Assembly (NCBI RefSeq): GCF_029543105.1
Contig: NZ_JARQXB010000021.1
Coordinates: 1 to 50,093, forward strand
Reading direction: 5' to 3'
DNA length: 50,093 bases
From: Stenotrophomonas sp. HITSZ_GD
GTDB taxonomy: Bacteria; Pseudomonadota; Gammaproteobacteria; Xanthomonadales; Xanthomonadaceae
The notes below the pieces were generated by a model. The model was not told the DNA's origin and did not search any database. It saw nothing but the letters and a program-made list of their open reading frames with translations. Positions 20,947 through 30,799 of the stretch are shown here, piece after piece (within the stretch, counting starts at the first letter, position 1; every line of letters starts with the position of its first letter). A program made the position numbers and the translations under genes.

Positions 20947-21675
20947 TCAGGCGAGCGCGTCGAGGGCCTGGCGCAGCGCGCGCACCTGCGCGACATCGGT
21001 CTGCAACACGGTGGGCGCGAGGCCGGCCAGGCGGGCGGGTGCCTGGGTGGGACGCACGGCCCGCGCGGAGGCATGCACTTCGCGCACGCCGCTGCGTCGC
21101 ACGAGATCGGCGGCGTTGGCGGCCGTGACGCCGGCGCCGGCCATCACCGCGATGCGCCCGCGTGCCTGCGCCACGAGCGCGCCGATAGTACCCGCGCCTG
21201 CGAGCGCATCGGGCTGCGCGCCGGAGGTGAGCACACGCTCGCAGCCGAGCGCGATGGCTGCCTCCAGCGCGCGCGCGGCATCGGCGGCCACGTCGATGGC
21301 GCGGTGGAACGTGACCCCCAGCGGTCCCGCTGCCGCGCGCAGCGCCGCGCATGTCGGCACGTCCACTTCGCCGTGCGCGTCCAGCGCGCCGATCACCACG
21401 CCATCGCAGCCCAGGCGCACGCAATGCTCGACATCGCGCAGCATGACCTCGCGTTCGCCATCGTCGTACACGAAATCGCCGCCGCGCGGCCGCACCAGCA
21501 CGTACAACGGAATGCGCAGGCGATCGCGCGCGACGCAGAGCGTGCCGTGCGAAGGCGTGCAACCGCCCTCGCCCAGGTTCTCGCACAGCTCGACGCGGTC
21601 GGCGCCGCCTTCCTGCGCGGCCAGCGCCGACGCCAGCGAACCGGCAGCGATCTCCAGCCGCGGCGCGCCGCTCAC
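20947..21675 (-). CDS. cutC: CutC family protein
   Basis: A 242-residue TIM-barrel protein of the CutC family (E. coli CutC is 248 residues). Typical blocks are GADRVELCENLGEGGCTPS near the start, the LVRPRGGDFVY motif, VTFHRAID and RVLTSGA. CutC was named for copper tolerance in E. coli, but that role is doubtful and the true activity is unknown. The GTG start at 21675 overlaps the stop of the glycosylasparaginase gene as GTGA, so it is translationally coupled to it, which hints at a related metabolic role. Confidence 0.93.
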   Translation of the reverse strand: MSGAPRLEIAAGSLASALAAQEGGADRVELCENLGEGGCTPSHGTLCVARDRLRIPLYVLVRPRGGDFVYDDGEREVMLRDVEHCVRLGCDGVVIGALDAHGEVDVPTCAALRAAAGPLGVTFHRAIDVAADAARALEAAIALGCERVLTSGAQPDALAGAGTIGALVAQARGRIAVMAGAGVTAANAADLVRRSGVREVHASARAVRPTQAPARLAGLAPTVLQTDVAQVRALRQALDALA

Positions 21676-22679
21676 GCCTGCTCCGTCGTGTAGATCGAGC
21701 CGGCGTCGTGCAGTACGTCGTGCGGGCCGGCACCGTTGTCCTGCAGCGCATACACGAAGCCGCGATGCAGCGCGAACGCGCCCACGCGCCCGTCGCGGCC
21801 GAGCGCGAGGAAGCACACCTGCAAACGCTTGCTCTCCTGCGGGCGCTTGCGCACGACGCGGTCGATCGCTTCGCGGCAGGCATCGGCGGGCGAATGGCCC
21901 TGCCGCATCAGTTCGACGACGAGGAAGCTGGCGGCGTTGCGAATCATCTCCTCGCCCACGCCGGAGGCGGTGGCCGCGCCGGCTTCCTGGTCCACGTACA
22001 AGCCCGCGCCGATGATCGGGCTGTCGCCGACGCGGCCGTGCAGCTTCCACGCCATGCCGCTGGTGGTGCAGGCGCCGGCCAGGCGCCCCTGCGCATCCAG
22101 CGCGAGGATCCCCAGCGTGTCGTGGTTGTGGTGGTCACCGGGGCGCCCCGCGCGTTCGGCGTTGATCTGCGGTGCGTACTGCGAGGTCTTGAGCCATTCC
22201 CGCCATGCTTGCCGCGCGGTGTCGGTCAGCAGCGGCGTCTTCTGGAAACCGTTGGCCAGCGCGAACTGCTGCGCGCCCTCGCCCACCAGCATCACGTGCG
22301 GCGATTTTTCCATCACCGCGCGCGCCACCGACACCGGGTGGTCGATGTCTTCCAGCGCGGCCACCGCACCGCAGCGGCCGTCGCCGGCCATGAGGCTGGC
22401 ATCGAGCGTCAGCACGCCATCGCGGTCCGGGTTGCCGCATCGTCCGACGGTGGGGTTGCACAGCTCGCTCTCGGCCCAGCGCGCGCCGGCCTCGACGGCA
22501 TCAAGCGCGCTCCCGCCGCCGCCGAGCACTTTCCAGGCGGCGGCGTTGGCGCCGACACCGAAGTCCCACGTGGAGACGACGCGCGGGCCGTTGGTGGCCG
22601 GCGCGTTGGCCCCGGCGGGCAGGGCCAGCGCGGCGCCGGCCGCCAGCGAGGATTGCAGGAAGCGACGTCGGGTAGCCAT
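21672..22679 (-). CDS. N4-(beta-N-acetylglucosaminyl)-L-asparaginase, Tat-exported
   Basis: A 335-residue Ntn-hydrolase of the aspartylglucosaminidase family, which cleaves the GlcNAc-Asn bond left after N-glycoprotein digestion. The N-terminus RRRFLQ followed by a hydrophobic stretch to about residue 26 is a Tat signal. The precursor is cut before the catalytic threonine: HDT at 186-188 makes T188 the nucleophile. The downstream RVGDSPIIGAGLYVD block holds the substrate-binding Arg and Asp. It is 23 bases after glk and overlaps cutC, so glk, this gene and cutC look like one unit. Confidence 0.92.
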   Translation of the reverse strand: MATRRRFLQSSLAAGAALALPAGANAPATNGPRVVSTWDFGVGANAAAWKVLGGGGSALDAVEAGARWAESELCNPTVGRCGNPDRDGVLTLDASLMAGDGRCGAVAALEDIDHPVSVARAVMEKSPHVMLVGEGAQQFALANGFQKTPLLTDTARQAWREWLKTSQYAPQINAERAGRPGDHHNHDTLGILALDAQGRLAGACTTSGMAWKLHGRVGDSPIIGAGLYVDQEAGAATASGVGEEMIRNAASFLVVELMRQGHSPADACREAIDRVVRKRPQESKRLQVCFLALGRDGRVGAFALHRGFVYALQDNGAGPHDVLHDAGSIYTTEQA

Positions 22680-22702
22680 GCGGTGCCTCGGGTCGGGGCG
22701 CG

Positions 22703-23770
22703 TCAGTACGCGCCGTGGGAATGACGATGACGCTGCTGGTACCACGCGGCCGCGCCCACCAGGCCAAGTTGGCCGTGGTCGACCAGCCACACCGGCACCT
22801 GCGCCAGCACCTGGGCGAGCACGCCCTTGTTGACGAAGCGCGCGGCGAACACGCCATCGAGCAGTTGCGGGCGAATCTGCGCCGGGATGCCGCCGGCCAG
22901 ATACACCGCGCTGGCGCCGAACGTCAGCGCCAGGTCGCCGGCGAGGCTGCCGAGCAAGCCGCAGAAGATCCGCAGGGTTTCGGCGGCTTGCGGGTCGGCG
23001 TCCTCGGCCAACGCGGCGCCGGAGATCTGCGCCGGCCCGTGCAGCGTGGGCGGCACGCCGTCCAGCTCGCACAGCGCCTGGTACGTGTTGACCAGCCCGG
23101 GGCCGGAGAGGATGCGTTCGTTGTCCACGTGCGGCCAGCGCCGCAGCAGCCGTTCGAGCACGGCCAGCTCGCGCGCGTTGCCGACGGCCAACGCCGCGTG
23201 CCCGGCTTCGCTCGCCAGCACCTGGGCCGGCGGCCCCGGCAGGCGCAGCGCGGCGCCCAGGCCCGTGCCCGGGCCCAGCACCACCGCCGCGCCCGGCGCG
23301 GCGCGTTCCGGGCCGCACACGCGGGTCATGGTGTGCGGCTCGATGTAGGGCATCGCGCAGGCCACGGCCTCGAAGTCGTTCATCAGCGCCAGTTCGCCCA
23401 GGCCGGCCTCGCGGCGCGTATGCGCCACCGATACCGGCCATGGCAGGTTGGCGTTGACCAGTTCGTCTCCCTCCAGGCGGCCGGCGATGGCGACCACCGC
23501 ATGGCCCGCCGGGGCGCCGCTGCGCGCGATGAAGTCGCGCAGGATCGCCGCCAGGCTCGCGTAGCCGGCGCAGGCGTACTGATGGAACTCATCCACCACC
23601 ACGCGCCCTTCGGCGGTCATGCGCACCACGCCCACGCGCGCATGCGTGCCGCCGACGTCGGCGGCGATGAAGCGCTGCCCCGCACGCAACGCACCGGGCC
23701 CGTCGCACGGCGCGTCCTCGGCAGGGCGCGCGGGAGAGGCGGGTCGGTCGGTGGGAACGGCGTCGTGCAT
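22703..23770 (-). CDS. glk: Glucokinase
   Basis: A 355-residue sugar kinase of the bacterial Glk family (E. coli Glk type), phosphorylating glucose at C6 with ATP. The phosphate-binding motif DVGGTHAR lies at 38-45; LMNDFEAVA carries the catalytic Asp, followed by GPGTGLGAA and the SEAGHAAL block. It has about 30 extra N-terminal Asp/Pro/Ala-rich residues before the family domain; a later start is not offered by a Met. The neighbouring glycosylasparaginase suggests GlcNAc could be a substrate too, but the sequence is of glucokinase type. It is 62 bases after recG on the same strand. Confidence 0.92.
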   Translation of the reverse strand: MHDAVPTDRPASPARPAEDAPCDGPGALRAGQRFIAADVGGTHARVGVVRMTAEGRVVVDEFHQYACAGYASLAAILRDFIARSGAPAGHAVVAIAGRLEGDELVNANLPWPVSVAHTRREAGLGELALMNDFEAVACAMPYIEPHTMTRVCGPERAAPGAAVVLGPGTGLGAALRLPGPPAQVLASEAGHAALAVGNARELAVLERLLRRWPHVDNERILSGPGLVNTYQALCELDGVPPTLHGPAQISGAALAEDADPQAAETLRIFCGLLGSLAGDLALTFGASAVYLAGGIPAQIRPQLLDGVFAARFVNKGVLAQVLAQVPVWLVDHGQLGLVGAAAWYQQRHRHSHGAY

Positions 23771-23832
23771 CGGGCAACGGGACGGGAGGGACAGCGGATT
23801 ATCGGCCAGCGGCGGTGTCGGCGTCGCCCGCT

Positions 23833-25944
23833 TCACGCCGCGGCGTAGCGCACGGCGCTGCCGATCCAGCGCGAGACCACCTGGTCGGCCACCGCCGGCG
23901 ACTGCGCCAGCAGCGTTTCGGCCAGTCGTTGCACGCGCGGCAACAGGGCGGCGTCGCGGGCCAGGTCGGCGACACGGAAACTGGCCAGGCCGGTCTGGCG
24001 GGTGCCGAGCAGTTCGCCCGGGCCGCGCAGCTCCAGGTCCTTCTCGGCGATGACGAAGCCATCGCTGGTCTGGCGCATGGTCTCCAGCCGCTGGCGCGCC
24101 ATCTGCGAGAGCGGGCCCTGGTACATCAGCACGCAGCTGGAGGCCGCCGAGCCGCGCCCCACCCGCCCGCGCAGCTGGTGGAGCTGCGCCAGGCCCAGGC
24201 GCTCGGCATTCTCGATGATCATCAGCGAGGCGTTGGGCACATCCACGCCGACCTCGATGACGGTGGTGGCGACCAGCAGGTCGGTTTCGCCCTGCTTGAA
24301 GGCGCGCATCGCCGCCTGCTTCTCGGCCGCCTTCATGCGCCCATGCACGAGCCCGACACGCAGCCCCGGCAACTGCGCCGACAGCGCCTCGTACGTGGCC
24401 TGGGCGGCGGTGGCCACGACCTCGTCGCTTTCGTCGATCAACGTGCACACCCAGTACGCTTGGCGCCCTTCGGCGCACGCCACGCGGATGCGCTCGACCA
24501 GATCGGGCCTGCGCTCGGCGCTGATCACGATGGTCTGCACCGGCGTGCGGCCCGGCGGCAGCTCGTCGATGGCCGAGACGTCCAGGTCCGCGTAGGCGGC
24601 CATCGCCAGCGTGCGCGGGATGGGCGTGGCGGTCATCACCAGTTGATGCGGCACGCTGCCGGCCGCCGCGCCCTTGTCGCGCAGCGCCAGGCGCTGGTGG
24701 ACGCCGAAGCGGTGCTGCTCATCGACGATCGCCAGCGCCAGGTCGTGGAACACCACGGCCTCCTGCATCAGCGCATGCGTGCCGACGACCACCTGCGCCT
24801 GCCCCGAAGCGACCTCGGCCAGTACGCGCTCGCGCGCCTTGCCGGTGACCTTGCCGGCCAGCCACGCGATGCGGATGCCCAGCGGCTCCAGCCAGCCACG
24901 CAGGTTGTTCAGATGCTGCTCGGCGAGCAACTCGGTCGGCGCGGCCAGTGCCGCCTGCTTGCCCTGCTCCACCGCCAGCATCGCGGCAAGCGCGGCCACC
25001 ACCGTCTTGCCGCTGCCCACATCGCCCTGCACCAGCCGCAGCATCGGCGAGGGCTGCGCCAGGTCCTGGCGCACCTGCGCGAACACACGTTGCTGCGCGC
25101 CCGTCAGCGCGAACGGCAGCGCGGCGAGCAAGCGCTTGACCTGCACGCCCTGCCCCGCGAGCGCCGGCGCCCGATGCCGCTGCAAGGCGATGCGTTGGCG
25201 GCGCAGGCTCAGGTGATGGGCCAGCAGTTCTTCCATCGCCAGGCGCTGCTGCGCCGGATGGCGGCCGGCCGCGAGCGCGGCCAGGTCGCTCTGCGGTGTG
25301 GGGCGGTGCATGTCGAGCAGCGCCTGCCGCAGCGAAGGCAATTGCTGGCCTTCGAGCCAGTCGGCGGGCAGCAGCTCCAGTTCCGCCTCGGCGGGCAGCC
25401 GGTCCAGCGCCTGGCCGATGAGCCGGCGCAACGACACCGGGCCGATGCCATCCACGGCGGGATACACCGGGTCCAGCGCATCGCCCAGCACGCCGGCCTC
25501 GTGTTCGGCGATGACGCGGTAACTGGGGTGCACCATCTCCCAGCCATGCTGGCCGGGCTTGGCGGTGCCAAACGCGCGCACCAGGGTGCCGACCGCGAAC
25601 TGCGCGACCTGGGCGGCGCGAAAATGGAAGAAGCGCAGCACCACGCTCCCGCCCGATGCATCGCTGATCGCCACCCGCAACATCGGCCGGTAGCGAAAAC
25701 CCCGCTCCACCGCTTCCACGCGGCCTTCCACCTGCGCGGGCACGCCGTTCTGCAGCTGGGCGATGTCGGTCAGGCGGGTGCGGTCCTCGTAGCGCAGCGG
25801 CAGCAGCAGCCACAGGTCCTGCAAGGTGAGGATGCCGCGCGCAGCCAGCTTGGCCGCGACCGCCTGCCCGACACCGGACAGGCTGGTCAGCGGCGCATCG
25901 CCGGCCCGGGTCAGGCTCGGCGCGGGCGGGCGCGCGCGCGGCAC
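23833..25944 (-). CDS. recG: ATP-dependent DNA helicase RecG
   Basis: A 703-residue branch-migrating helicase that remodels stalled forks and Holliday junctions. An N-terminal wedge/OB domain (about 1-270) is followed by superfamily 2 helicase motifs: Walker A GDVGSGKT at 307-314, DEQH at 408-411, TAT at 438-440 and QLRGRVGRG near 590-598, then the C-terminal TRG region. Length is normal. It follows ridA by seven bases and lies downstream of spoT, the usual gammaproteobacterial spoT-recG neighbourhood. Confidence 0.97.
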   Translation of the reverse strand: MPRARPPAPSLTRAGDAPLTSLSGVGQAVAAKLAARGILTLQDLWLLLPLRYEDRTRLTDIAQLQNGVPAQVEGRVEAVERGFRYRPMLRVAISDASGGSVVLRFFHFRAAQVAQFAVGTLVRAFGTAKPGQHGWEMVHPSYRVIAEHEAGVLGDALDPVYPAVDGIGPVSLRRLIGQALDRLPAEAELELLPADWLEGQQLPSLRQALLDMHRPTPQSDLAALAAGRHPAQQRLAMEELLAHHLSLRRQRIALQRHRAPALAGQGVQVKRLLAALPFALTGAQQRVFAQVRQDLAQPSPMLRLVQGDVGSGKTVVAALAAMLAVEQGKQAALAAPTELLAEQHLNNLRGWLEPLGIRIAWLAGKVTGKARERVLAEVASGQAQVVVGTHALMQEAVVFHDLALAIVDEQHRFGVHQRLALRDKGAAAGSVPHQLVMTATPIPRTLAMAAYADLDVSAIDELPPGRTPVQTIVISAERRPDLVERIRVACAEGRQAYWVCTLIDESDEVVATAAQATYEALSAQLPGLRVGLVHGRMKAAEKQAAMRAFKQGETDLLVATTVIEVGVDVPNASLMIIENAERLGLAQLHQLRGRVGRGSAASSCVLMYQGPLSQMARQRLETMRQTSDGFVIAEKDLELRGPGELLGTRQTGLASFRVADLARDAALLPRVQRLAETLLAQSPAVADQVVSRWIGSAVRYAAA

Positions 25945-25951
25945 GGAACGG

Positions 25952-26338
<387 letters not shown>

Positions 26339-26406
26339 GGAGTCACCGCGTTGGGAATGACGGGTGATTTTAGCCGGTGGAACCGCGGTGCGGGGCACCG
26401 CGGGTG

Positions 26407-28578
26407 CTACTGCCGGCGCACGCTCTGCACGACGTGCAACCGCCGCAGCCGGCGCATCACCTCGGCCAGGTGGCGGCGGTCGCGTACCTGGATGTTGAAC
26501 CGCAGCACCGCCGCGTTGAAATCGCGGTCCAGGTAATCCACCCGCTCGATGTTCGACTCGCTCTGCGCGATCGCCGCGGCCAGCTGCGCCAGCACGCCGG
26601 TACGGTTTTCCACTTCCACCACCAGCGCGGTGTCGTAATCGCCGCTGACATTGGAATCCCAGTCGATCGGTACCCAGCGCTCGGGCGACTTGCGCAGCTC
26701 GGCCAGGTTCGGGCAGTCGAGCCGGTGCACCACGATGCCCTTGCCGGCGGTGTGGTAACCCATGATCTCGTCGCCGGGGATCGGCTGGCAGCAGTTGGCG
26801 AAGCTCACCACGCCGCGCTCGCTGCCGTTGATGAGGATTTTTTCCTGCGAATGCTTCGAAAGCCCGGCACCCCGCAGTTCGGCATAGGCCATCAGCGCCT
26901 GCGCGGCCTGCGTGGGCATCCAGTTGCCCAGCGCGACATCGGCCAGCAGCGCTTCCAGGCGCGGGTAGCGGTGTTCATTGAGGAAGGCGTCCAGGCGCCC
27001 CTTCGGCAGGCGTTCGAGCGAGGAATCCATCGCTTCCAGCGCGCGGTCGAGCATGCGATGGCCCAGCTGCACGGCATCTTCATGTTCCAGCTGCTTGAGC
27101 TGGTGGCGGATGGCCGTGCGCGCCTTGCTGCTGACCACGAATTCCAGCCACTGCGGCTTGGGCGTGGCCGAGCGCGCGGTGATGATCTCCACCGTCTGCC
27201 CGCTGACCAGCTTGGTGCGCAGCGGCACGAGCTTCTTGTCCACGCGTGAGGCCACCGCCTGGTTGCCCACGTCGGTGTGCACGGCGTAGGCGAAGTCCAG
27301 CGCGGTGGAATTGCGCGGCAGCGCCAGGATCTTGCCCTTGGGCGTGAACAGGTAGACCTCGTCGGGGAACAGGTCGACCTTGACGTTGTCCAGGAACTCC
27401 AGCGACGAACCAGCCGCGCGTTGCGACTCGATCAACTCCACGATCCACGCATGCGCGCGGCTCTGCGCGCTGTTGGGCGAATCGCTGCCGAACTTGTACG
27501 TCCAGTGCGCGGCCACGCCGCGCTCGGCGATCAGGTCCATCTCCTCGGTGCGGATCTGCACTTCGATCGGCGAGCCATACGGGCCGAACAGCACGGTGTG
27601 CAGCGACTGGTAGCCGTTGGCCTTGGGAATGGCGATGAAATCGCGGAAGCGTCCGTCCAGCGGCTTGAACGTGGCGTGCACCGCGCCCAGCGCGTGGTAG
27701 CAATCCGGCACGGTGCGCACGACCAGGCGGAACCCGAACACGTCCATCACCTGGTCGAAGGATTTGTTCTCGTCGCGCATCTTGTTGTAGATGCTCCACG
27801 GGGTCTTGATGCGGCTGACCAGCCGGTGTTCCAGGCCTTCCTTCGCCAGCCGCTGAGAGAGCTGCACCTCCACTTGCGCCAGCGACTCGCGCCGCACCAC
27901 CGGCTGGCTGCGGATGTGCTTTTCGATGATCGCGTGGCGCCAGGGGTACAGCGCCTTGAAGCCGAGGTTCTGCAGCTCGGACTTGATCAGGCTCATGCCC
28001 AGGCGCTGAGCGATCGGCGCGTAGATCTCCAGGGTCTCGCGCGCGATGCGGCCGCGCGCCTCGGTGCTCTGCGCGCCCAGCGTGCGCATGTTGTGCAGGC
28101 GGTCGGCGAGCTTGATCATGATCACGCGCAGGTCGCGCGACATCGCCAGCAGCATTTTGCGGAAGCTCTCGGCGGCCGCTTCCTGGCGGTCGCGGAACTT
28201 CAGCTTGTCCAGCTTGGTGACGCCATCCACCAGTTCGGCCACGGCCTCGCCGAACTCGGCGGCCAGTTCCTCGCGGGTGAGCGGGGTGTCCTCGATGGTG
28301 TCGTGAAGGATCGCGGCGATCAGCGACTCCACGTCCATGCCCAGCTCGGCCAGCACGCCGGCCACGGCCACCGGATGGGTGATGTACGGCTCGCCCGACT
28401 TGCGGGTCTGCCCGGCATGCGCGGCGGCGCCCACTTCCCACGCGCGGCGCAGCAGCGGGCGCTGCTCGGCCGGCAAGTAGGCGGCGGCGCGCTCCAGTTC
28501 CAGGACGTAATCGGGTACCTCGCCGGTCGGCGACGACGGCGCGGCAAGTGCAGCCTGGGCGGAAGGGCCTGGGTTCAT
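26407..28578 (-). CDS. spoT: Bifunctional (p)ppGpp synthetase/hydrolase
   Basis: A 723-residue RelA/SpoT homologue controlling the stringent response. The N-terminal hydrolase domain has H68 and the HD pair H92-D93 in LHDTIEDT. The synthetase domain (about 240-360) carries RFRD at 310-313, the charge pattern of bifunctional enzymes rather than the EXDD of RelA, and GYQSLHT at 322-328. A TGS domain (about 402-466), a helical/zinc-finger region and a C-terminal ACT domain (about 650-720) follow. No ribosome site is visible before the ATG, and a terminator separates it from rpoZ. It begins a run spoT-ridA-recG-glk. Confidence 0.97.
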   Translation of the reverse strand: MNPGPSAQAALAAPSSPTGEVPDYVLELERAAAYLPAEQRPLLRRAWEVGAAAHAGQTRKSGEPYITHPVAVAGVLAELGMDVESLIAAILHDTIEDTPLTREELAAEFGEAVAELVDGVTKLDKLKFRDRQEAAAESFRKMLLAMSRDLRVIMIKLADRLHNMRTLGAQSTEARGRIARETLEIYAPIAQRLGMSLIKSELQNLGFKALYPWRHAIIEKHIRSQPVVRRESLAQVEVQLSQRLAKEGLEHRLVSRIKTPWSIYNKMRDENKSFDQVMDVFGFRLVVRTVPDCYHALGAVHATFKPLDGRFRDFIAIPKANGYQSLHTVLFGPYGSPIEVQIRTEEMDLIAERGVAAHWTYKFGSDSPNSAQSRAHAWIVELIESQRAAGSSLEFLDNVKVDLFPDEVYLFTPKGKILALPRNSTALDFAYAVHTDVGNQAVASRVDKKLVPLRTKLVSGQTVEIITARSATPKPQWLEFVVSSKARTAIRHQLKQLEHEDAVQLGHRMLDRALEAMDSSLERLPKGRLDAFLNEHRYPRLEALLADVALGNWMPTQAAQALMAYAELRGAGLSKHSQEKILINGSERGVVSFANCCQPIPGDEIMGYHTAGKGIVVHRLDCPNLAELRKSPERWVPIDWDSNVSGDYDTALVVEVENRTGVLAQLAAAIAQSESNIERVDYLDRDFNAAVLRFNIQVRDRRHLAEVMRRLRRLHVVQSVRRQ

Positions 28579-28619
28579 GCGGGAAGACTATGCCAGCGCA
28601 ACGGGTACGGCAAACGCCG

Positions 28620-28656
28620 AAAAGCAGAACAGCCCGCGGCAGGCGGGCTGTTCTGC
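28620..28656 (-). terminator. Rho-independent terminator after rpoZ
   Basis: A perfect 14-bp stem, GCAGAACAGCCCGC (28624-28637) and GCGGGCTGTTCTGC (28643-28656), with a five-base loop. On the minus strand it is followed by TTTT. It lies 33 bases past the rpoZ stop and 42 bases before the spoT start, so rpoZ and spoT are at least partly uncoupled. Confidence 0.85.
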
Positions 28657-28689
28657 GGATCGATCCAGGGGCGCACGGGCGCCGGCGGA

Positions 28690-28989
28690 TCAGTCGTCGT
28701 TCTTGGACATGTCCTCGTCGGCGACGACCTCGGCGGCGGCCCACTCCAGGGCTTCACGCTCGGCGCGCTCGCGCTCGGCCTTCTCGACTTCCTCGATCAG
28801 CGCGTTGTCGATCTTGCGCGCGGCGATCTCGCGCAGCGCCAGCACGGTCGGCTTGTCGGCCGATTCGCTGTTGTCCAGGGTGGCCTGCACGCCGTTGGCC
28901 AGCTGGCGGGCGCGCTTGGACGCCATCATGACCAGCTCGAAACGGTTGTTCACGACTTCCAGGCAATCTTCTACGGTAATGCGGGCCAT
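28690..28989 (-). CDS. rpoZ: RNA polymerase omega subunit
   Basis: A 99-residue omega subunit that helps assemble the beta-prime subunit and forms part of the ppGpp site on RNA polymerase. It begins [20 protein letters not shown] and has the [11 protein letters not shown] block; the tail is Glu/Asp/Ala-rich. The ATG at 28989 has GGGAG upstream. It lies between gmk and spoT, the standard gmk-rpoZ-spoT order. Confidence 0.97.
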   Translation of the reverse strand: MARITVEDCLEVVNNRFELVMMASKRARQLANGVQATLDNSESADKPTVLALREIAARKIDNALIEEVEKAERERAEREALEWAAAEVVADEDMSKNDD

Positions 28990-29100
28990 GCGGGCTCCCG
29001 GCGACCGGCTCGGTCGCGCCTTCGAATGAGGGAAAGGGCGGCGATTGTAGGCGCCCCACCGGCCCGGGCGCAAGCCAAGACCGTTCAGTTTCCTTTGGAA

Positions 29101-29751
29101 TCAGCCAGTTGCGCCCGCCTCGTCGGCCAGCAACGCGCCGATCAGCCCGGCGTGGCGCTGCCGCTGGGCGGGCGTGCGCAGGCGGCTGGCGGTGAAGATC
29201 GCGCACATCTCGCCGACGGCGGTGTCGAAATCCTCGTTGATGATGACGTAGTCGAACTCGCCGAAGTGCGACATCTCCTCGCGCGCGGCGGCCAGCCGGC
29301 GGGCGATGACGTCCTCGCTGTCCTGCCCGCGCTTGCGCATGCGCTCCTCCAGCGCGGCGCGCGAGGGCGGCAGGATGAAGACGCTGACCGCGTCGGGCAC
29401 CTTCTCGCGCACCTGGCGCGCGCCCTGCCAATCGATCTCCAGCAGCACGTCGCGCCCGGCGGCCAGCTGCGGCTCCACCGACTGCCGCGCGGTGCCCTTC
29501 CAGTCGCCATGCACACTGGCGTATTCGAAGAAGTCGCCGGCGGCGATCATCTCCTGGAACGTCTCGGCCGAAACGAAGTGGTAGTGCTCGGCATGCCGTT
29601 CGCCCGGGCGCGGCGCGCGCGAGGTGAAGGAGATCGACAGGGCGATCTGCGGATCGCGCGCCAGCGTCGCGTTGACGATGCTGCTCTTGCCGGCGCCGGA
29701 GGGCGCCGCGACGATGTACAGGGTGCCGCGCATGGGAGTGAGGTTCGGCAT
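29101..29751 (-). CDS. gmk: Guanylate kinase
   Basis: A 216-residue P-loop kinase converting GMP to GDP. The P-loop PSGAGKSS lies at 17-24; the GMP-binding block [11 protein letters not shown] follows, and [14 protein letters not shown] is the Walker B-like part. Length is normal for the family. It is 87 bases after the yicC-type gene and 111 bases before rpoZ on the same strand; supply of GDP next to spoT and rpoZ is a conserved grouping. Confidence 0.96.
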   Translation of the reverse strand: MPNLTPMRGTLYIVAAPSGAGKSSIVNATLARDPQIALSISFTSRAPRPGERHAEHYHFVSAETFQEMIAAGDFFEYASVHGDWKGTARQSVEPQLAAGRDVLLEIDWQGARQVREKVPDAVSVFILPPSRAALEERMRKRGQDSEDVIARRLAAAREEMSHFGEFDYVIINEDFDTAVGEMCAIFTASRLRTPAQRQRHAGLIGALLADEAGATG

Positions 29752-29838
29752 TCGAGGAAGGGGACGGCATGCCGGCCCGATGAAAGCGGGCGGCCATCTT
29801 ACACGCCGGCGCCGCCCCTCCAGGCCGGAGGCGCCCGG

Positions 29839-30699
29839 CTACTCGATGTTCTGCACCTGCTCGCGGATCTGGTCGATCAGCACCTTCAGGTCCACCGCCG
29901 CGTTGGAGGTGCGGCTGTCCACCGACTTGGAGCCCAGCGTGTTCGCCTCGCGGTTGAACTCCTGCAGCAGGAAATCCAGGCGCCGGCCGACCGGCTCGCG
30001 CTGCTTGAGCACGCGGCGGATCTCGCCGATGTGGCTGGCCAGCCGGTCCAGCTCCTCGTCCACGTCCAGCTTCTGCAGCCACAGCACCAGTTCCTGCTCG
30101 GCGCGGCCCGGGTCCACCGGGTGTGGCAGGTCCGCCAGGCGGGTGGCCAGCTTGGCGCGCTGGCCGTCGCGGATCGCCGGGATCAGCGTGCGCACCTCGG
30201 CGGCGATGCGCTCGATGGCATCCACCCGCTCGCTGATCGCCGCGGCCAGCTTGGCGCCCTCGCGCTCGCGCGCCACCACGAACTCCTCCACCACCTTGTC
30301 CAGCAGGGCCAGCGCCTCGGCCTGCAGCACGGCCGGATCGGCGGCCTCGCTCTTCAGCACGCCGGGCAGCTGCAACAGGTCGGAGAACTCCACCCGCAGG
30401 TTCGGGAACTCGCGATCCAGCCGCCGCGCCAGCGTGCCGAGCTGCTCGACCAGCATCTCGTTCAGTGCCAGGGTGGCGCCGCCTTCCGGCGAGCGCAGGC
30501 GCACGACCAGATCGAGCTTGCCGCGGCTGATCCGCGCCGACACCCGCTCGCGCAACTGCGGCTCCAGGGCGCGCAGTTCGTCCGGCAGGCGCACGCCCAC
30601 CTCCAGGAAACGGTGGTTGACCGAGCGCAGCTCGCACCCCAGCGTGCCCCAGGGCGTGACGTGCTCTGCACCCGCGAAGGCGGTCATGCTTCGGATCAT
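29839..30699 (-). CDS. yicC: YicC/YloC family endoribonuclease
   Basis: A 286-residue protein with the YicC N-terminal domain (begins [12 protein letters not shown], with the SVNHRFLEV block at about 27-36) and a C-terminal DUF1732 domain (about 205-286, with [15 protein letters not shown] and the final [17 protein letters not shown]). YicC-type proteins are oligomeric endoribonucleases that act on certain small RNAs in E. coli. It is divergent from rph with about 100 bases between, an arrangement seen in many gammaproteobacteria. Confidence 0.94.
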   Translation of the reverse strand: MIRSMTAFAGAEHVTPWGTLGCELRSVNHRFLEVGVRLPDELRALEPQLRERVSARISRGKLDLVVRLRSPEGGATLALNEMLVEQLGTLARRLDREFPNLRVEFSDLLQLPGVLKSEAADPAVLQAEALALLDKVVEEFVVAREREGAKLAAAISERVDAIERIAAEVRTLIPAIRDGQRAKLATRLADLPHPVDPGRAEQELVLWLQKLDVDEELDRLASHIGEIRRVLKQREPVGRRLDFLLQEFNREANTLGSKSVDSRTSNAAVDLKVLIDQIREQVQNIE

Positions 30700-30799
30700 G
30701 GCGTTCGGTGTCCGGCAAAGCGCGAATGGTACCCTAGCGCACTACGCACGCCGCCTCTCGGCGGCACCGATGCGCCCGCCTTTCGAACCCGGATCCTCC

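Noticed and set aside
23771-24478. A 236-codon in-frame extension upstream of glk.
   Set aside because: It overlaps the recG coding region in another frame; recG is certain there and the extension is low-complexity Ala/Arg/Gly.
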